From positions 186,001-250,000 of the forward strand of contig JALJCQ010000007.1 of assembly GCA_023091665.1 (NCBI GenBank): DNA of 64,000 nucleotides, read 5' to 3'. Positions 10,036 to 19,714 of the stretch are shown here, piece by piece (the first letter of the stretch is position 1; the number at the start of each line of letters is the position of its first letter). The notes beneath the pieces were generated by a model that saw only the letters and a program-made list of their open reading frames with translations, was not told the DNA's origin and ran no database searches. The translations under genes and the position numbers were made by a program. This stretch comes from Pythium myriotylum. Its lineage: Eukaryota > Oomycota > Peronosporomycetes > Pythiales > Pythiaceae.

Positions 10036-11121
10036 TCGTACGAATCATCAGGCGCGTGAGATCCGTGATGAGATGCGGTGAACTTGGTTCGACTTAGTTG
10101 TCCATGACCGAGTCTCTGGTGATGATATTGCTGACCGTGGTGACATTTGCGGTCATCGTAAAAGGGATTGGCTGAGCTGATGTCGTACCTCTCTACGACA
10201 TCTCGTCCAGCGACAATTGGCATCCGCTACAATGGCTTGATCAGTCGCGTTGAGTACACAGATACATCCGATTGTACATAGAACATGCATCAAGTACTCT
10301 CCCCTGGGTGACTTTTTTTTTAGTTGCTCCTCCCGTCTCCTGGCGGGTTTCTCCACTCGCTGGATGGACTCACGCTACGCTAGAGTCTAATACAAGGGGT
10401 GCAAGCTATGTGGGAAGTCACTACATTAAACGAGATGTCCTCATTGACATCCGTCGCCGTCTCGAAAAAAACGCGATGTGTAAGAATTTTGCCTCTCGAT
10501 CCACGCTAGGATATTCACAGCACTGAGCCATTATGACTATTTAATAGTCTTGTATAGTTGAGAGCCGTTGAAAGGTCGTTGAGTTCCAATCAGTGCCACA
10601 CAAGCCTGTACTGATGGGCCGCTCGAGTGTTTTGGCCACCGTATGTTGTCGCCATACAGTCCATGCTGTAATAAACGAGTTATCCATACCGTTTCGATTA
10701 CGTTCAGTATGAGTCCCACCCATACAGCCTGCGGAACTGCTGGTCTGCAGCTGCAGCTTGTGGAATCCCGGCGAACGGGGTCTCCGGATCATCTCTCTTC
10801 TTCAATGAATTATGCAGATCGACAGGTTTTTGGCGACTTCGGCGGTCCAAATGCACGGCCATGTAGCAACTTCCTCGTCACGACGCGTACAAATGGTCGA
10901 GGGGGACTTGCAGTCTAATGCAGGTCACAGCCTGGTCGGATCTCACCTGCTGGTCTCATCCACATGGTATTTTATCACTTATTATAGTAGTGCGAGGCTC
11001 CGTGGGTTGAACGCGCTTCGCACTATTTTAATAGTGCAACGCCAACTTAGCTGCGCTCGTGGTGGGCAAGGCACGCGCTGGATTCGATAACGAATTGTGG
11101 TGCGTGTTTGGTCGCAAGAGA

Positions 11122-11156
<35 letters not shown>

Positions 11157-11293
11157 CGCCCACTCTCATGCTCCGTGCCACAGAAAAATAAGAACTGACT
11201 TAACGAGTTATTCTTTATGGGTCACAGTTGCCGTTTTGGTATCGGGAAAGTGGTGTGATCAAAGGCAAGTGAGACCCTCTAACGATTCGTCGG
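10036..11293. other. Spacer of palindrome 1; no gene
   Basis: This 1258-bp single-copy centre has no supportable gene. It contains imperfect short inverted repeats around the motif AGTGCGA (about 10985-11035) and a 31-base C run at 11123. Confidence 0.6.
11123..11153. repeat. Poly-C tract, 31 bases
   Basis: Uninterrupted C run inside the palindrome spacer. Its length is likely to vary or be mis-sequenced. Confidence 0.95.
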
Positions 11294-11401
11294 TTTGTCC
11301 TCCAACTCAACTCTGAGGACTCTCAGAGAGAACCACCTCGCTCACACATTTTAACCGTTTATACTCCATCCTTCGTTCAAATCAAGACACACGACCGAAG
11401 C

Positions 11402-11416
11402 TGCTCATTCTCAAAT
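11402..11416 (+). promoter_or_regulatory. Initiator-like element of copy 3
   Basis: Mirror image of the element upstream of copy 2; GCTCATTCTCAAATC, ending 62 bp before the ATG at 11478. Confidence 0.5.
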
Positions 11417-11477
11417 CGGACAGCTACCCACCAAGCCAGTGCGACCAAGCCGCGTGTCGATCCCTACGACCAACGCC

Positions 11478-13359
11478 ATGGCCCCAAACGTACTCACCAC
11501 GTCGGAGACTACCCCCACTTCGTCGACGCCGACCAATACCGACGCCATCATCGCACACTTCCTCAACCACCTCGCCCCACTCCAGAGCTCGTACGAAGAG
11601 CCGGGTCTCGACCGCTTCGAGACCCAAGGCAAGGCGCACTTGACCAAGACCCTCCAGACCATCATCAGCCGCGGCGAGCCCATCAACCTCGTGCTGCCCG
11701 CGTTCCCCTTCAAGTCACCTAATCGCGACGAGAAGGTGCTCGGTCGCTTGCCGGACCGAGGCGAAGAGATCGCGCTCCAGCGTCTCGAGAACCTCGCAGT
11801 GGCCGTCGAGCAGGTCTACCCGACTGGTTGTCACGTCACGATCTTCAGTGATGGTCGCGTCTTCAACGATCTCCTGGGTGTCCCCGCTCGAAGACCTGCA
11901 GGCGTACAAGCGCGAGCTTCGCGAGATGGTCAAGCATGCGGGCCACACTCACATCCGTTTCGACGGTCTCGAGAACCACGCCAAGTCAGATGACCCGATC
12001 AAGGAGGTCTCGCAGCGATTCGGCATCCTCGATGTCAATATCGACGCGAGTATCAAGACGGATGCTGGCCTGCTTCTCACCTACCGGTCGTTCCGCAGGT
12101 TCCTCAAGAAAGACCTTGCTCCACAGTGGGCCACCATGTCATCCACGGCCGCGTCCAAGCGTATGGGCGAGATCGCCAAGAGCATGATGAAGCGCAACGT
12201 CGCCTTCTCGACGCTCGTGGAGCACGTCTACCCGCTGGCCGTGCGTCTCTCGATCCACTTGTACGACAACGCCGGCCCCAAGTTCGGCGTACGCCTCATC
12301 CCACAGGCCAAGTACGGCGTCCCACGTACACCGTGGCACTCGGTCATCTGCGAGGACCTGGATGGCACGGTCCACACCACGGATCTCGGGAGCGTCGACA
12401 CGTCCAAGTACGAGCTGGTGTTCAAGCGTGGTCGCGCATGGGGGTTCAAGCAGAAGCAGCAAGATCTATACGCTGCGTGGGATCCACTGAATGTTGACTT
12501 CATCCACCACCCTCTCCATCTGCTCATCAAAGCTCGCGTACCGGAAGATGCGGACGAGTCTTACTCGCCACCGTCGCTCATGGATGTTCCAGTCGAGAGC
12601 TTGCGTGCCCTGATCTCCAGGCACGGAGTCGTCAGCGTGCAGGGATTCCACCAGCACACGGGCGAGGAGCTTGAGCAGGCGTCGACTCGGATTGGAGACG
12701 TCATGTACTGGTCGTGGGGGAGCGTCTTCGAAATCAAACCAACAACCGATACGAAGCTCATTGGGCAGACACTCGAGGCCATGCCAATGCACTTTGATGG
12801 CATGTTCAAGAAGAAAGACCCAGAAGCCACGGAACTCGGTGACGTGCCCTTGATCCAGCTCTTCCACTGCGTGGAGGCCTACCCGGCTGGTCCGGATACC
12901 AAGCCGGAGGAGTCGGGACTCACGCTCTTCGCGCACACGAGTCCGATCATCGGCGATCTCACCGAACAAGAGCGTCAGCGACTGCGCGAGACCACGCTCG
13001 TGTACAACTCGGGCATCTTCGACTACCACGCGTTCACACACGTGTCACCAGTCATCACGAAGCACCATGTGACTGGCAAGGATATCTTGCGGTATCACGA
13101 ACCGTGGGGGTTGGACAAGACGAAAATCACTCCAACGACCGTCCGATCGCTCGGCTTCGAGCCCGGCGAGGGGAAAATCGATGAGATCGCCAAGTACGTC
13201 GAGAACCTTTTAGTGCCGAAGCTCTACGATCCCAAATATTGCTACGCGCATGCGTGGACCAAGGGCGAGTACGTGTTCGCCGACAACGTCGCTCTTCTGC
13301 ACTCTCGTACGTCCATGAAGGCGGACGGTCGTCATGTGCGCCGTGTTCACATCAACTGA
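11478..13359 (+). pseudogene. Isocyanide synthase-dioxygenase fusion, copy 3, frameshifted
   Basis: Same gene as copies 1 and 2 in inverted orientation. A run of three C in the other copies is four C at 11882-11885, shifting the frame after residue ~136 (…DLLGVP). The first frame then runs into an unrelated tail and stops at 11993. The remaining ~490 residues are open in another frame to 13359, with dioxygenase residues HxD, H and R preserved. Everything downstream is unchanged, so the lesion is very recent or a sequencing/assembly error in a homopolymer. As written, the copy would make only a truncated synthase domain. It is otherwise the same length as its siblings and has the same promoter as copy 2. 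Confidence 0.85.
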
Positions 13360-14244
13360 CGCCTGCCTTCACTCCTGCGCCGCGAGCCTTACGTTGCCGA
13401 GTACCTCGGTTTGTCACTCGGTTTATGAAGAGGAAGAGTATGGATGCGTGTGTAAATTCTTGCATGAAACTATCACTGTTCCTGTAGTCGTGATTTGTAT
13501 TGGATTGTACTTGTTGTATCGACCTGGAGCTCCACATCACACGGTGGAAATGCGTTGATGGACTCACACGATGCCCAACCGAGCATAAAAAGGCCGTGCT
13601 TTTGATTTGTCGAGTTGAGTCGCCGTCGAGAACTGTCGCTTTCTCTGATGGCTTTTTCGAAGTATCATGACTGCAAACCGCCCTTCTCAAGCTTCCAATA
13701 GGGTCGAGCCCACTGGCTGCGTCATGAAGGCCTTTCTGCCGTTGGTCAAAGCATAAACCGAGATACGATGAGATTTGATTGCTGTATGTATCTCGAGCAC
13801 AGTCCCTCCAGCGGACTCCACGTCAGGTGCCCAGTGGCCAATTGGTTTGCTCCAACGCTTCGTTGGAATGTGTTAGGTGGTCTGTCCGCACACCCTCGAC
13901 TGATTGCCGAATGAGCCGCAGATGGGTTGATAAATAAAGTGTGATAGGTATCACACACTGCTATCCAGTAGACCCGACCTTCAAAGCCAAAAGGTTGATA
14001 AAGCTCGTGTTTCTTGCGTCGCTGGCTGCCTCCTCTAGAAGCGTAGGCTGACCATCGAGCAAAGGTTTGCCATCAGTGTACGACAGCGAACCGAGGTACA
14101 TGCTCCGGTTGAAGGGACTTGCGAGGATTCCAGTTTGCGGGGCCGAGGCACAGCCCGCCCTGACTGTGACCGACGTTAATAAATAAAAAACTACGCTGCG
14201 GAGTCCTTCTGTGTGGGGGATGGTGTTTCAAGACTTGATTGCGG
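13360..14244. other. 3' flank of copy 3; no gene
   Basis: Mirror of 7086-7970. Only short frames identical to those in the left arm are present. Confidence 0.4.
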
Positions 14245-14319
14245 AGGTCGAACCCAACTCAGCAAAGGATGCGGGTGCATCCTTTGCACCCGCATCCTTT
14301 GCTGAGTTGGGTTCGACCT
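14245..14319. repeat. Perfect hairpin, 35-bp stem (second copy)
   Basis: Mirror copy of the hairpin at 7011-7085. Confidence 0.9.
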
Positions 14320-14461
14320 TTGATCCGACTGAACGTGATCATCAGTCTCTCCTCTTCAACCCAACTGAGCCGGGCGAGCTCTTGTGCTCTTGCCAGCCAA
14401 TTTTTCATTGCATCCACATCCATCTCAGCACTGCATTCACGTACTCGTTGACAACGCCGGC

Positions 14462-14772
14462 TGCATATTACGAGAACAAGGCGGACCTGGAGCAATCGAC
14501 GACGTATAAACACTGCAGCCTTTGGTGTGCCCATTCTCTGTTGGCTCAAAGAAGTCTCGTCGGCCATTGCGGAGGTCCATCATGTTGATGGTGCCGCACA
14601 GGCAGCTCGTGCCTTGCCGCAGTGTCAGAAAGCCAGCGTAAAGAAGAAGAGGCATTGGAGCGCTTTTGGTGAGGAACAACAAGTTCACGCTGAACGCGTC
14701 AAACTGCAGGCACAGGACCGACAGGCCAAGGCTGACCTTGTGGAACCGTCGACCGACCGAAAGAGTGCATAG
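14462..14772 (+). pseudogene. Decayed fragment of coiled-coil/pore-former-like gene (right)
   Basis: Mirror copy of 6558-6868. It points toward the subtilase at 15295, the same convergent arrangement as the intact relative (21296-22585) and the other subtilase copy. Beyond it (14915-15060) a piece reading DLVEPSADLDSALH repeats part of the fragment, suggesting further broken duplications. Confidence 0.7.
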
Positions 14773-15294
14773 CACTAACTCCTGCATGAGAGCACTGTTC
14801 CTGTATTCGTGATTTGTATTCAATTCCGCAACTCCACCAAGCCAATTGGAGCAAAAGGATCAAGAGACGTTTCGAGTCCATCCTCACAGACAATGATCGT
14901 GAGAAAGAGAAACGGCTTGAACGTCTCCGCCAGCCCGATCAACTACTGTAGGGATGCTCCGAGTCCCGTCAACAGACGGCCACTTTGGCTGACCTTGTGG
15001 AACCGTCGGCCGATTTGGATAGTGCATTGCACTAGCTCAATCCCTTGAGGATCCACTCGAAACGGTCACACAAAACGCCCACGCGCATGAATACCAGAAG
15101 CTGGACCGCCCAGTGTGTGAGACTTTTAAAGTTGATGTTTGAGACTAATTGACGATTCGCGGAATCGGTACAATTCGTGCCAGAAGAACAACGGCAGCGC
15201 AAGATGAAACAACGCGCGTTCTCATTGCAAGTGCGTTAGAAGAACGAACACCTAGGGGTTTTAACTACGGTACTTGAAGATGACAGACAGAGCT

Positions 15295-16692
15295 TTATAC
15301 GGCGTTGAAGGCCTTGAGGGCATTGATACGCCCATAACCGTACTGGTTGTTTGGGAACACAGTGTCACGAGTACCGCCGCACGTGTAGCCGGTCGAACGC
15401 AAGGTGGAGGTGTCCGTCGTAGTCGTCAACGCCTTGCGGACCTGGTCGAACGTGAGCGATGGGTTCTTGCTGAGCAGCAGAGCAATGACGGCCGAAACGT
15501 GAGGCGTGGCCATCGATGTACCCGAGATGGTGTTGAAAGCCGTGTCCGATGTGCTCCAAGCCGAGCGCACGCTTTGTCCGGGAGCTGACACATCTGGGCG
15601 CACAATGCCGCTCACTGCAGGGCCCTTGCTCGAGAAGCTCGCGAGGCCATCGGCCGAAGTCGTGGCACCGACGGCGATCACGTTCGCATCGTCAGCAGGC
15701 GAACGCGACGTGAGGCAAGACGGACCGTCATTTCCATTCGCAAAGACTGGGATGATGTTGGCCTTGCGCCAGGTCTGGATGGGTCCGGCGAAGAATGAAT
15801 CACCGCTGACGTTAGATCCCCACGAGTTACTGATGATGTGAGGCGCCTTTGAGCAATCGGCGTCGGCTCCTGATGGCTTGGTCGGGCATGTGAAGAACTG
15901 CGCACATGCGAGCAGCCACGACTCCTCGCCACCGTCTTCATTGAAGGTCTTGCAGGCAATGTACTTGGCGCCCGGCGCCACACCGAGACCGTTGGAGCCC
16001 ACCATGGTGCCAATGGTGTGCGTTCCGTGGCCGAGATCGTCGTACGGTGCAGTCTTTCCGCCCACTGCATCAAACCAGTTGTACGTCGAGCGGAAGTTGG
16101 CAGCGATCGAAGTGTGCGTCACGCGCGCACCAGTGTCAAACGATCCAATGACAACGTTTTGACCGGTAAAGCCAGCTGACCAGACACTTGGAGCGGCGAT
16201 CTTGGTCACACCCCACTCATTCGCGAGCGGCGTGATCTGAGCCGTCGAGTTTCCAAGAACTTCGAACTTGGGAGCTGGAACGACGATCTCCTCACGGATC
16301 TCCGCGATCTCGGGCAGAGCCGCCAACTTCTCGACCAGCTCGATCGTCGCGCCTTTGATCGACTTCTGGTTCGAGATCCAGAACGTTTGCTGGGACGTGA
16401 AGAGACCACCAGCCTCCTTGGCAAGCAAAGCGTCGAGGCTCGACTGCGAGGTCTTGGCATTGGTCTCGAGCGAGGTGACGATGGCGGCGATCTTCTGTCC
16501 GCGCGTGGCGAAGTCGGCCTCCTTCACGGCGTTGAGCGCGTTGTCGACGCCTGTCTTGAGGGTGACGATGAGGTTGACGGTGCCTTGCTGGCGGAGCGCA
16601 CGGTGGACACCGGCGTCGACGCGCGGCGCAGCAGAGGCTTCAGCGGCGAGTGCAGCCAAGACGAGGAGTGCAGTGAGCTTGTTGAGGACCAT
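15295..16692 (-). CDS. Secreted subtilisin-like serine protease, copy 1
   Basis: 465 residues. A signal peptide of about 22 residues (MVLNKLTALLVLAALA…) is followed by an I9-like propeptide (~residues 38-140, containing TVNLIVTLKTGV) and an S8 catalytic domain. Catalytic residues are D186 in FDTGA, H222 in GHGTH and S393 in GTSMATP, with N321 (ANGND) for the oxyanion hole. Five or more Cys in the catalytic part could form disulphides, in keeping with secretion. The ATG at 16692 places the signal peptide at the start; the frame extends 70 residues further but that part has no signal character and contains the initiator. The protein is identical to the copy at 19715-21112. It is probably an extracellular protease for nutrition or host attack; the target is unknown. 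Confidence 0.9.
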   Translation of the reverse strand: MVLNKLTALLVLAALAAEASAAPRVDAGVHRALRQQGTVNLIVTLKTGVDNALNAVKEADFATRGQKIAAIVTSLETNAKTSQSSLDALLAKEAGGLFTSQQTFWISNQKSIKGATIELVEKLAALPEIAEIREEIVVPAPKFEVLGNSTAQITPLANEWGVTKIAAPSVWSAGFTGQNVVIGSFDTGARVTHTSIAANFRSTYNWFDAVGGKTAPYDDLGHGTHTIGTMVGSNGLGVAPGAKYIACKTFNEDGGEESWLLACAQFFTCPTKPSGADADCSKAPHIISNSWGSNVSGDSFFAGPIQTWRKANIIPVFANGNDGPSCLTSRSPADDANVIAVGATTSADGLASFSSKGPAVSGIVRPDVSAPGQSVRSAWSTSDTAFNTISGTSMATPHVSAVIALLLSKNPSLTFDQVRKALTTTTDTSTLRSTGYTCGGTRDTVFPNNQYGYGRINALKAFNAV

Positions 16693-16728
16693 CTTGACTA
16701 GTGGAGACCAACTTGCGCTCAGAGAGAG

Positions 16729-16744
16729 AAAATGGGAAGTGAGC
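16729..16744 (-). promoter_or_regulatory. Oomycete initiator of subtilase copy 1
   Basis: GCTCACTTCCCATTTT, one base from the oomycete initiator consensus GCTCATTYY-N-CAWTTT, 37-52 bp before the ATG at 16692. A CT-rich stretch follows. Confidence 0.7.
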
Positions 16745-17240
16745 TTCTCGTGGTTTGGAACTGTTGATGGGTGACATTCATCTGGTTCTGCTCGACCTCG
16801 TCTGTGCACAGTTGTAGTCTCGTGGGACGGTGCAATGCATTGACTGTCCACGACTACTAAAGCGTCTGTTGAATACTGTAGCACTGCAGGCGATTCTGAC
16901 AAAGATCATTATGGATGACCTGTTTGCTCGCCACGCAAATGCTCACATTTTCCAAATGTCACGGAATCATTCTGAAGTCTTCCGCAACAACTACTTACTC
17001 AAGAGGTTTGTTGTTGACTGCGTCACCACTGGATTTTTCTGCAGAGTACAAGACACCACCAGGACGGTGTCTTGTGTCCACTCCTCCACCAAGCTGGAGG
17101 AATGGAAAGCCAATACAGACTGATTAGTAAAGAGTACTGTCTATGCAAGATAGTCTTACTGATGCACAGATCTTCCTTCTGAGAATAAAGTCTGATTACT
17201 ATTACGTACGATCTATGCAAATTAAGCGTACTACTGTAGT

Positions 17241-17844
17241 ACGTACAGTAGTACATATGAGTTACATAGATAGTACGATGCATTATTACAGTTGTCGTTT
17301 GCATTCGAATTTGTGAGGAAGGCCCCAATCGAATCGTTTTGGGCAATAATTTTGAAATCCATTCGATCGATATTCAGCCAACCGAAGCTTCAAATTTCAA
17401 AAACCTAACCACTTTCCTTTTCTTATGATCGCCTTACCTGCTCTGATTGGCCTAAAACCAAATCTAAATCGATTCGGATATCTACCTGTTTCAGTGCCAG
17501 TTCCACAAATTTTGGTGAAAACGACAATACAGTTTTCCCGCATAGAGGTTTTATCGACCGATCTGTTCGTTCTTTTGAGTGGACTTCAAATCCATGACAA
17601 TCACAACTAAATAAGCACGCATTGTTGACTTCTCAGACGGCTCGACTCAGCTGATTTTTTTATGCCCCGTCCATAACGATGAAAATTCGGTTTGCATTCA
17701 AGCCGGGGAAAACTTAAGTATAACGTACTGTCTACGCAAGTCATTTGTACAACTGTACGTACCACACTGATCAGACCAGAACTGTTGCGGTGAGACTGAG
17801 TGTCTATACAGAGACGGTGCAGAATTCGGTCCTATGGATAGGAC
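17241..17844. other. Left part of palindrome 2 spacer; no gene
   Basis: AT-rich sequence with no supportable gene. Short inverted motifs based on GTACT occur at the arm boundary (17225-17280). Confidence 0.4.
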
Positions 17845-18440
17845 TGCATTTGACATGGTTCAATTTCAATTCAGTTGAGGTCTATTGGTTTGCTTATCTA
17901 GAAACCTATAGCCGGCTGTCGCCATGATTAGGTGAGTCCTTCTCTCCAGTAGGCAAGGTCTCCAGGGAGGAGGGCTGCAATATGCTGGTGTCGCTCATGA
18001 CCCGCCGGGTGATGCGTCTGACTGCTGGTGGTGGTGTCCATGGCGAGGTTGGCTGCTGCGTCGGCCATTTTATTGGCCGCTCGAGGGTGATGAATCCAGT
18101 TGCGGACTCCGAGGGAGTCGGCTAGTCGGCGCGCCTGGGCGTACTTGACTTGGAGTGTGACGTTGAGAGGAGGCCTGTACGTTCGCATTTGGCGGATGAT
18201 GAGCATGCTATCGCCAATAACCGAGAGAGGCAACCAGTTGTTCACCGTTGCGACGGTGAGGCCGGTGACGAGGCCGTTGTATTCAGCCTGATTGTTAGTT
18301 GTGGTGGGGTCTCCATAGGCCATGGCCGCGGAAAAAATGACCTCGGCGTGGTCGTTGTCGGACGTGACCCGAACCACGACCGCTCCAGCCCCTCCCGGCC
18401 CGGGATTACCACGAGAGCCTCCGTGCATTTGACATGGTTC
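17845..18440 (-). mobile_element. 5'-truncated non-LTR retroelement fragment with RNase H and 17-bp TSD
   Basis: TGCATTTGACATGGTTC occurs at 17845-17861 and again at 18424-18440, exactly flanking a 562-bp insert. The insert codes on the minus strand for an RNase H ending at 17928. It begins at GGSRGNPGPGG, just after the position of the first catalytic Asp (FDGG in the family), and then has TNNQAEYNGLVTGL, VIGDSMLIIRQ and a HHPRAANKMADAAANLAMD region. The 3' end is a short AT-rich tail (AATTGAAATTG). This is the signature of target-primed insertion of a 5'-truncated LINE whose polyprotein ends in RNase H. Without the first Asp and a start codon it is dead. Confidence 0.8.
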
Positions 18441-18482
18441 CCGAATCACTCCGGATTTGAAAATCCGGAGTGATTCGGGAAC
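18437..18482. repeat. Perfect hairpin, 22-bp stem, 2-nt loop
   Basis: 18437-18458 is exactly complementary to 18461-18482 around GA. Its left stem overlaps the last four bases of the retroelement's target-site duplication. Confidence 0.9.
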
Positions 18483-19166
18483 TCCTGCGTGTTCGAGAAT
18501 TTCCGATTCGACTCTGTCAAACACTCAGGACTCTGTCATTCCGGTTTTAATACGTCACACCTTGTTTCACTTCGTCACTTCCGATTTTGCGCGCGAAGAT
18601 TTGAATTTACATAGGAAACCAAGAATGCCCCGCGGACCCCGTGCTCACGACCTTGACGCCACGGAGAGCAACGCTTTCGACTCTCAACTCACGCAAACAA
18701 CGATCGGGTCACCTGCTGGCGTTGGAGGCGGCGGGCAGCGTTCATCGACTGCAGACAGTACGTCTAGTGCCACCGAGCGCGCTAAGCGAAGGCTAAGAAG
18801 CTAGAATGTCAAAAGAAATGCCATAAGAAGCGCGCTAAGCGCATCACCCGCATGCTGCGCTCAGTCGACACTCTTCAGAGCTCCGATGATGATAGTGATG
18901 ACGATGAGTGCAGCAATCAGGTATCCTTTTATTATAGAAGAGGTTTGATTATGTGTAGCCTGTTCATTCTAGGATGACTGTGTCTCTTCCGGGGCCACTC
19001 GGTTTCATCTTTCATCTTCCATCGTAAATAACCGTGAAACGTTTGGTTTCATTGTGGAACTTCTGGTTCCAATCTGTTCACAAAGTGCCACTTCGTGAAT
19101 CCGGTCTTTACGTGCTCATTCGGTTGAGACTCGGCAGAAGCAGTTTTAACCGATGTCTGTGTAGAG
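18483..19166. other. Right part of palindrome 2 spacer; no firm gene
   Basis: A plus-strand stretch (about 18625-18804, MPRGPRAHDLDATESN…) has a protein-like Ser/Thr/Gly-rich composition followed by a Lys/Arg-rich part in another frame. It could be a remnant of a transposon or of a DNA-binding protein, but I cannot assign it. Confidence 0.3.
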
Positions 19167-19662
19167 ACTACAGTAGTACGCTTAATTTGCATAGATCGTA
19201 CGTAATAGTAATCAGACTTTATTCTCAGAAGGAAGATCTGTACATCAGTAAGACTATCTTGCATAGACAGTACTCTTTACTAATCAGTCTGTATTGGCTT
19301 TCCATTCCTCCAGCTTGGTGGAGGAGTGGACACAAGACACCGTCCTGGTGGTGTCTTGTACTCTGCAGAAAAATCCAGTGGTGACGCAGTCAACAACAAA
19401 CCTCTTGAGTAAGTAGTTGTTGCGGAAGACTTCAGAATGATTCCGTGACATTTGGAAAATGTGAGCATTTGCGTGGCGAGCAAACAGGTCATCCATAATG
19501 ATCTTTGTCAGAATCGCCTGCAGTGCTACAGTATTCAACAGACGCTTTAGTAGTCGTGGACAGTCAATGCATTGCACCGTCCCACGAGACTACAACTGTG
19601 CACAGACGAGGTCGAGCAGAACCAGATGAATGTCACCCATCAACAGTTCCAAACCACGAGAA

Positions 19663-19678
19663 GCTCACTTCCCATTTT
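19663..19678 (+). promoter_or_regulatory. Oomycete initiator of subtilase copy 2
   Basis: Mirror copy of the element at 16729-16744; GCTCACTTCCCATTTT, 37-52 bp before the ATG at 19715. Confidence 0.7.
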
Positions 19679-19714
19679 CTCTCTCTGAGCGCAAGTTGGT
19701 CTCCACTAGTCAAG

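Larger units (their letters stand above)
11294..14914. repeat. Palindrome 1, right arm (3.62 kb)
   Basis: Inverted counterpart of 6416-10035, one base longer because of the extra C in copy 3. It holds copy 3, the second 35-bp hairpin and the second coiled-coil remnant. Confidence 0.9.
15130..17240. repeat. Palindrome 2, left arm (2.11 kb)
   Basis: Reverse complement of 19167-21277; paired coordinates add to 36407 throughout, so there is no net indel. At least one substitution is visible (near 17167). It holds the minus-strand subtilase and its promoter. Confidence 0.9.
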
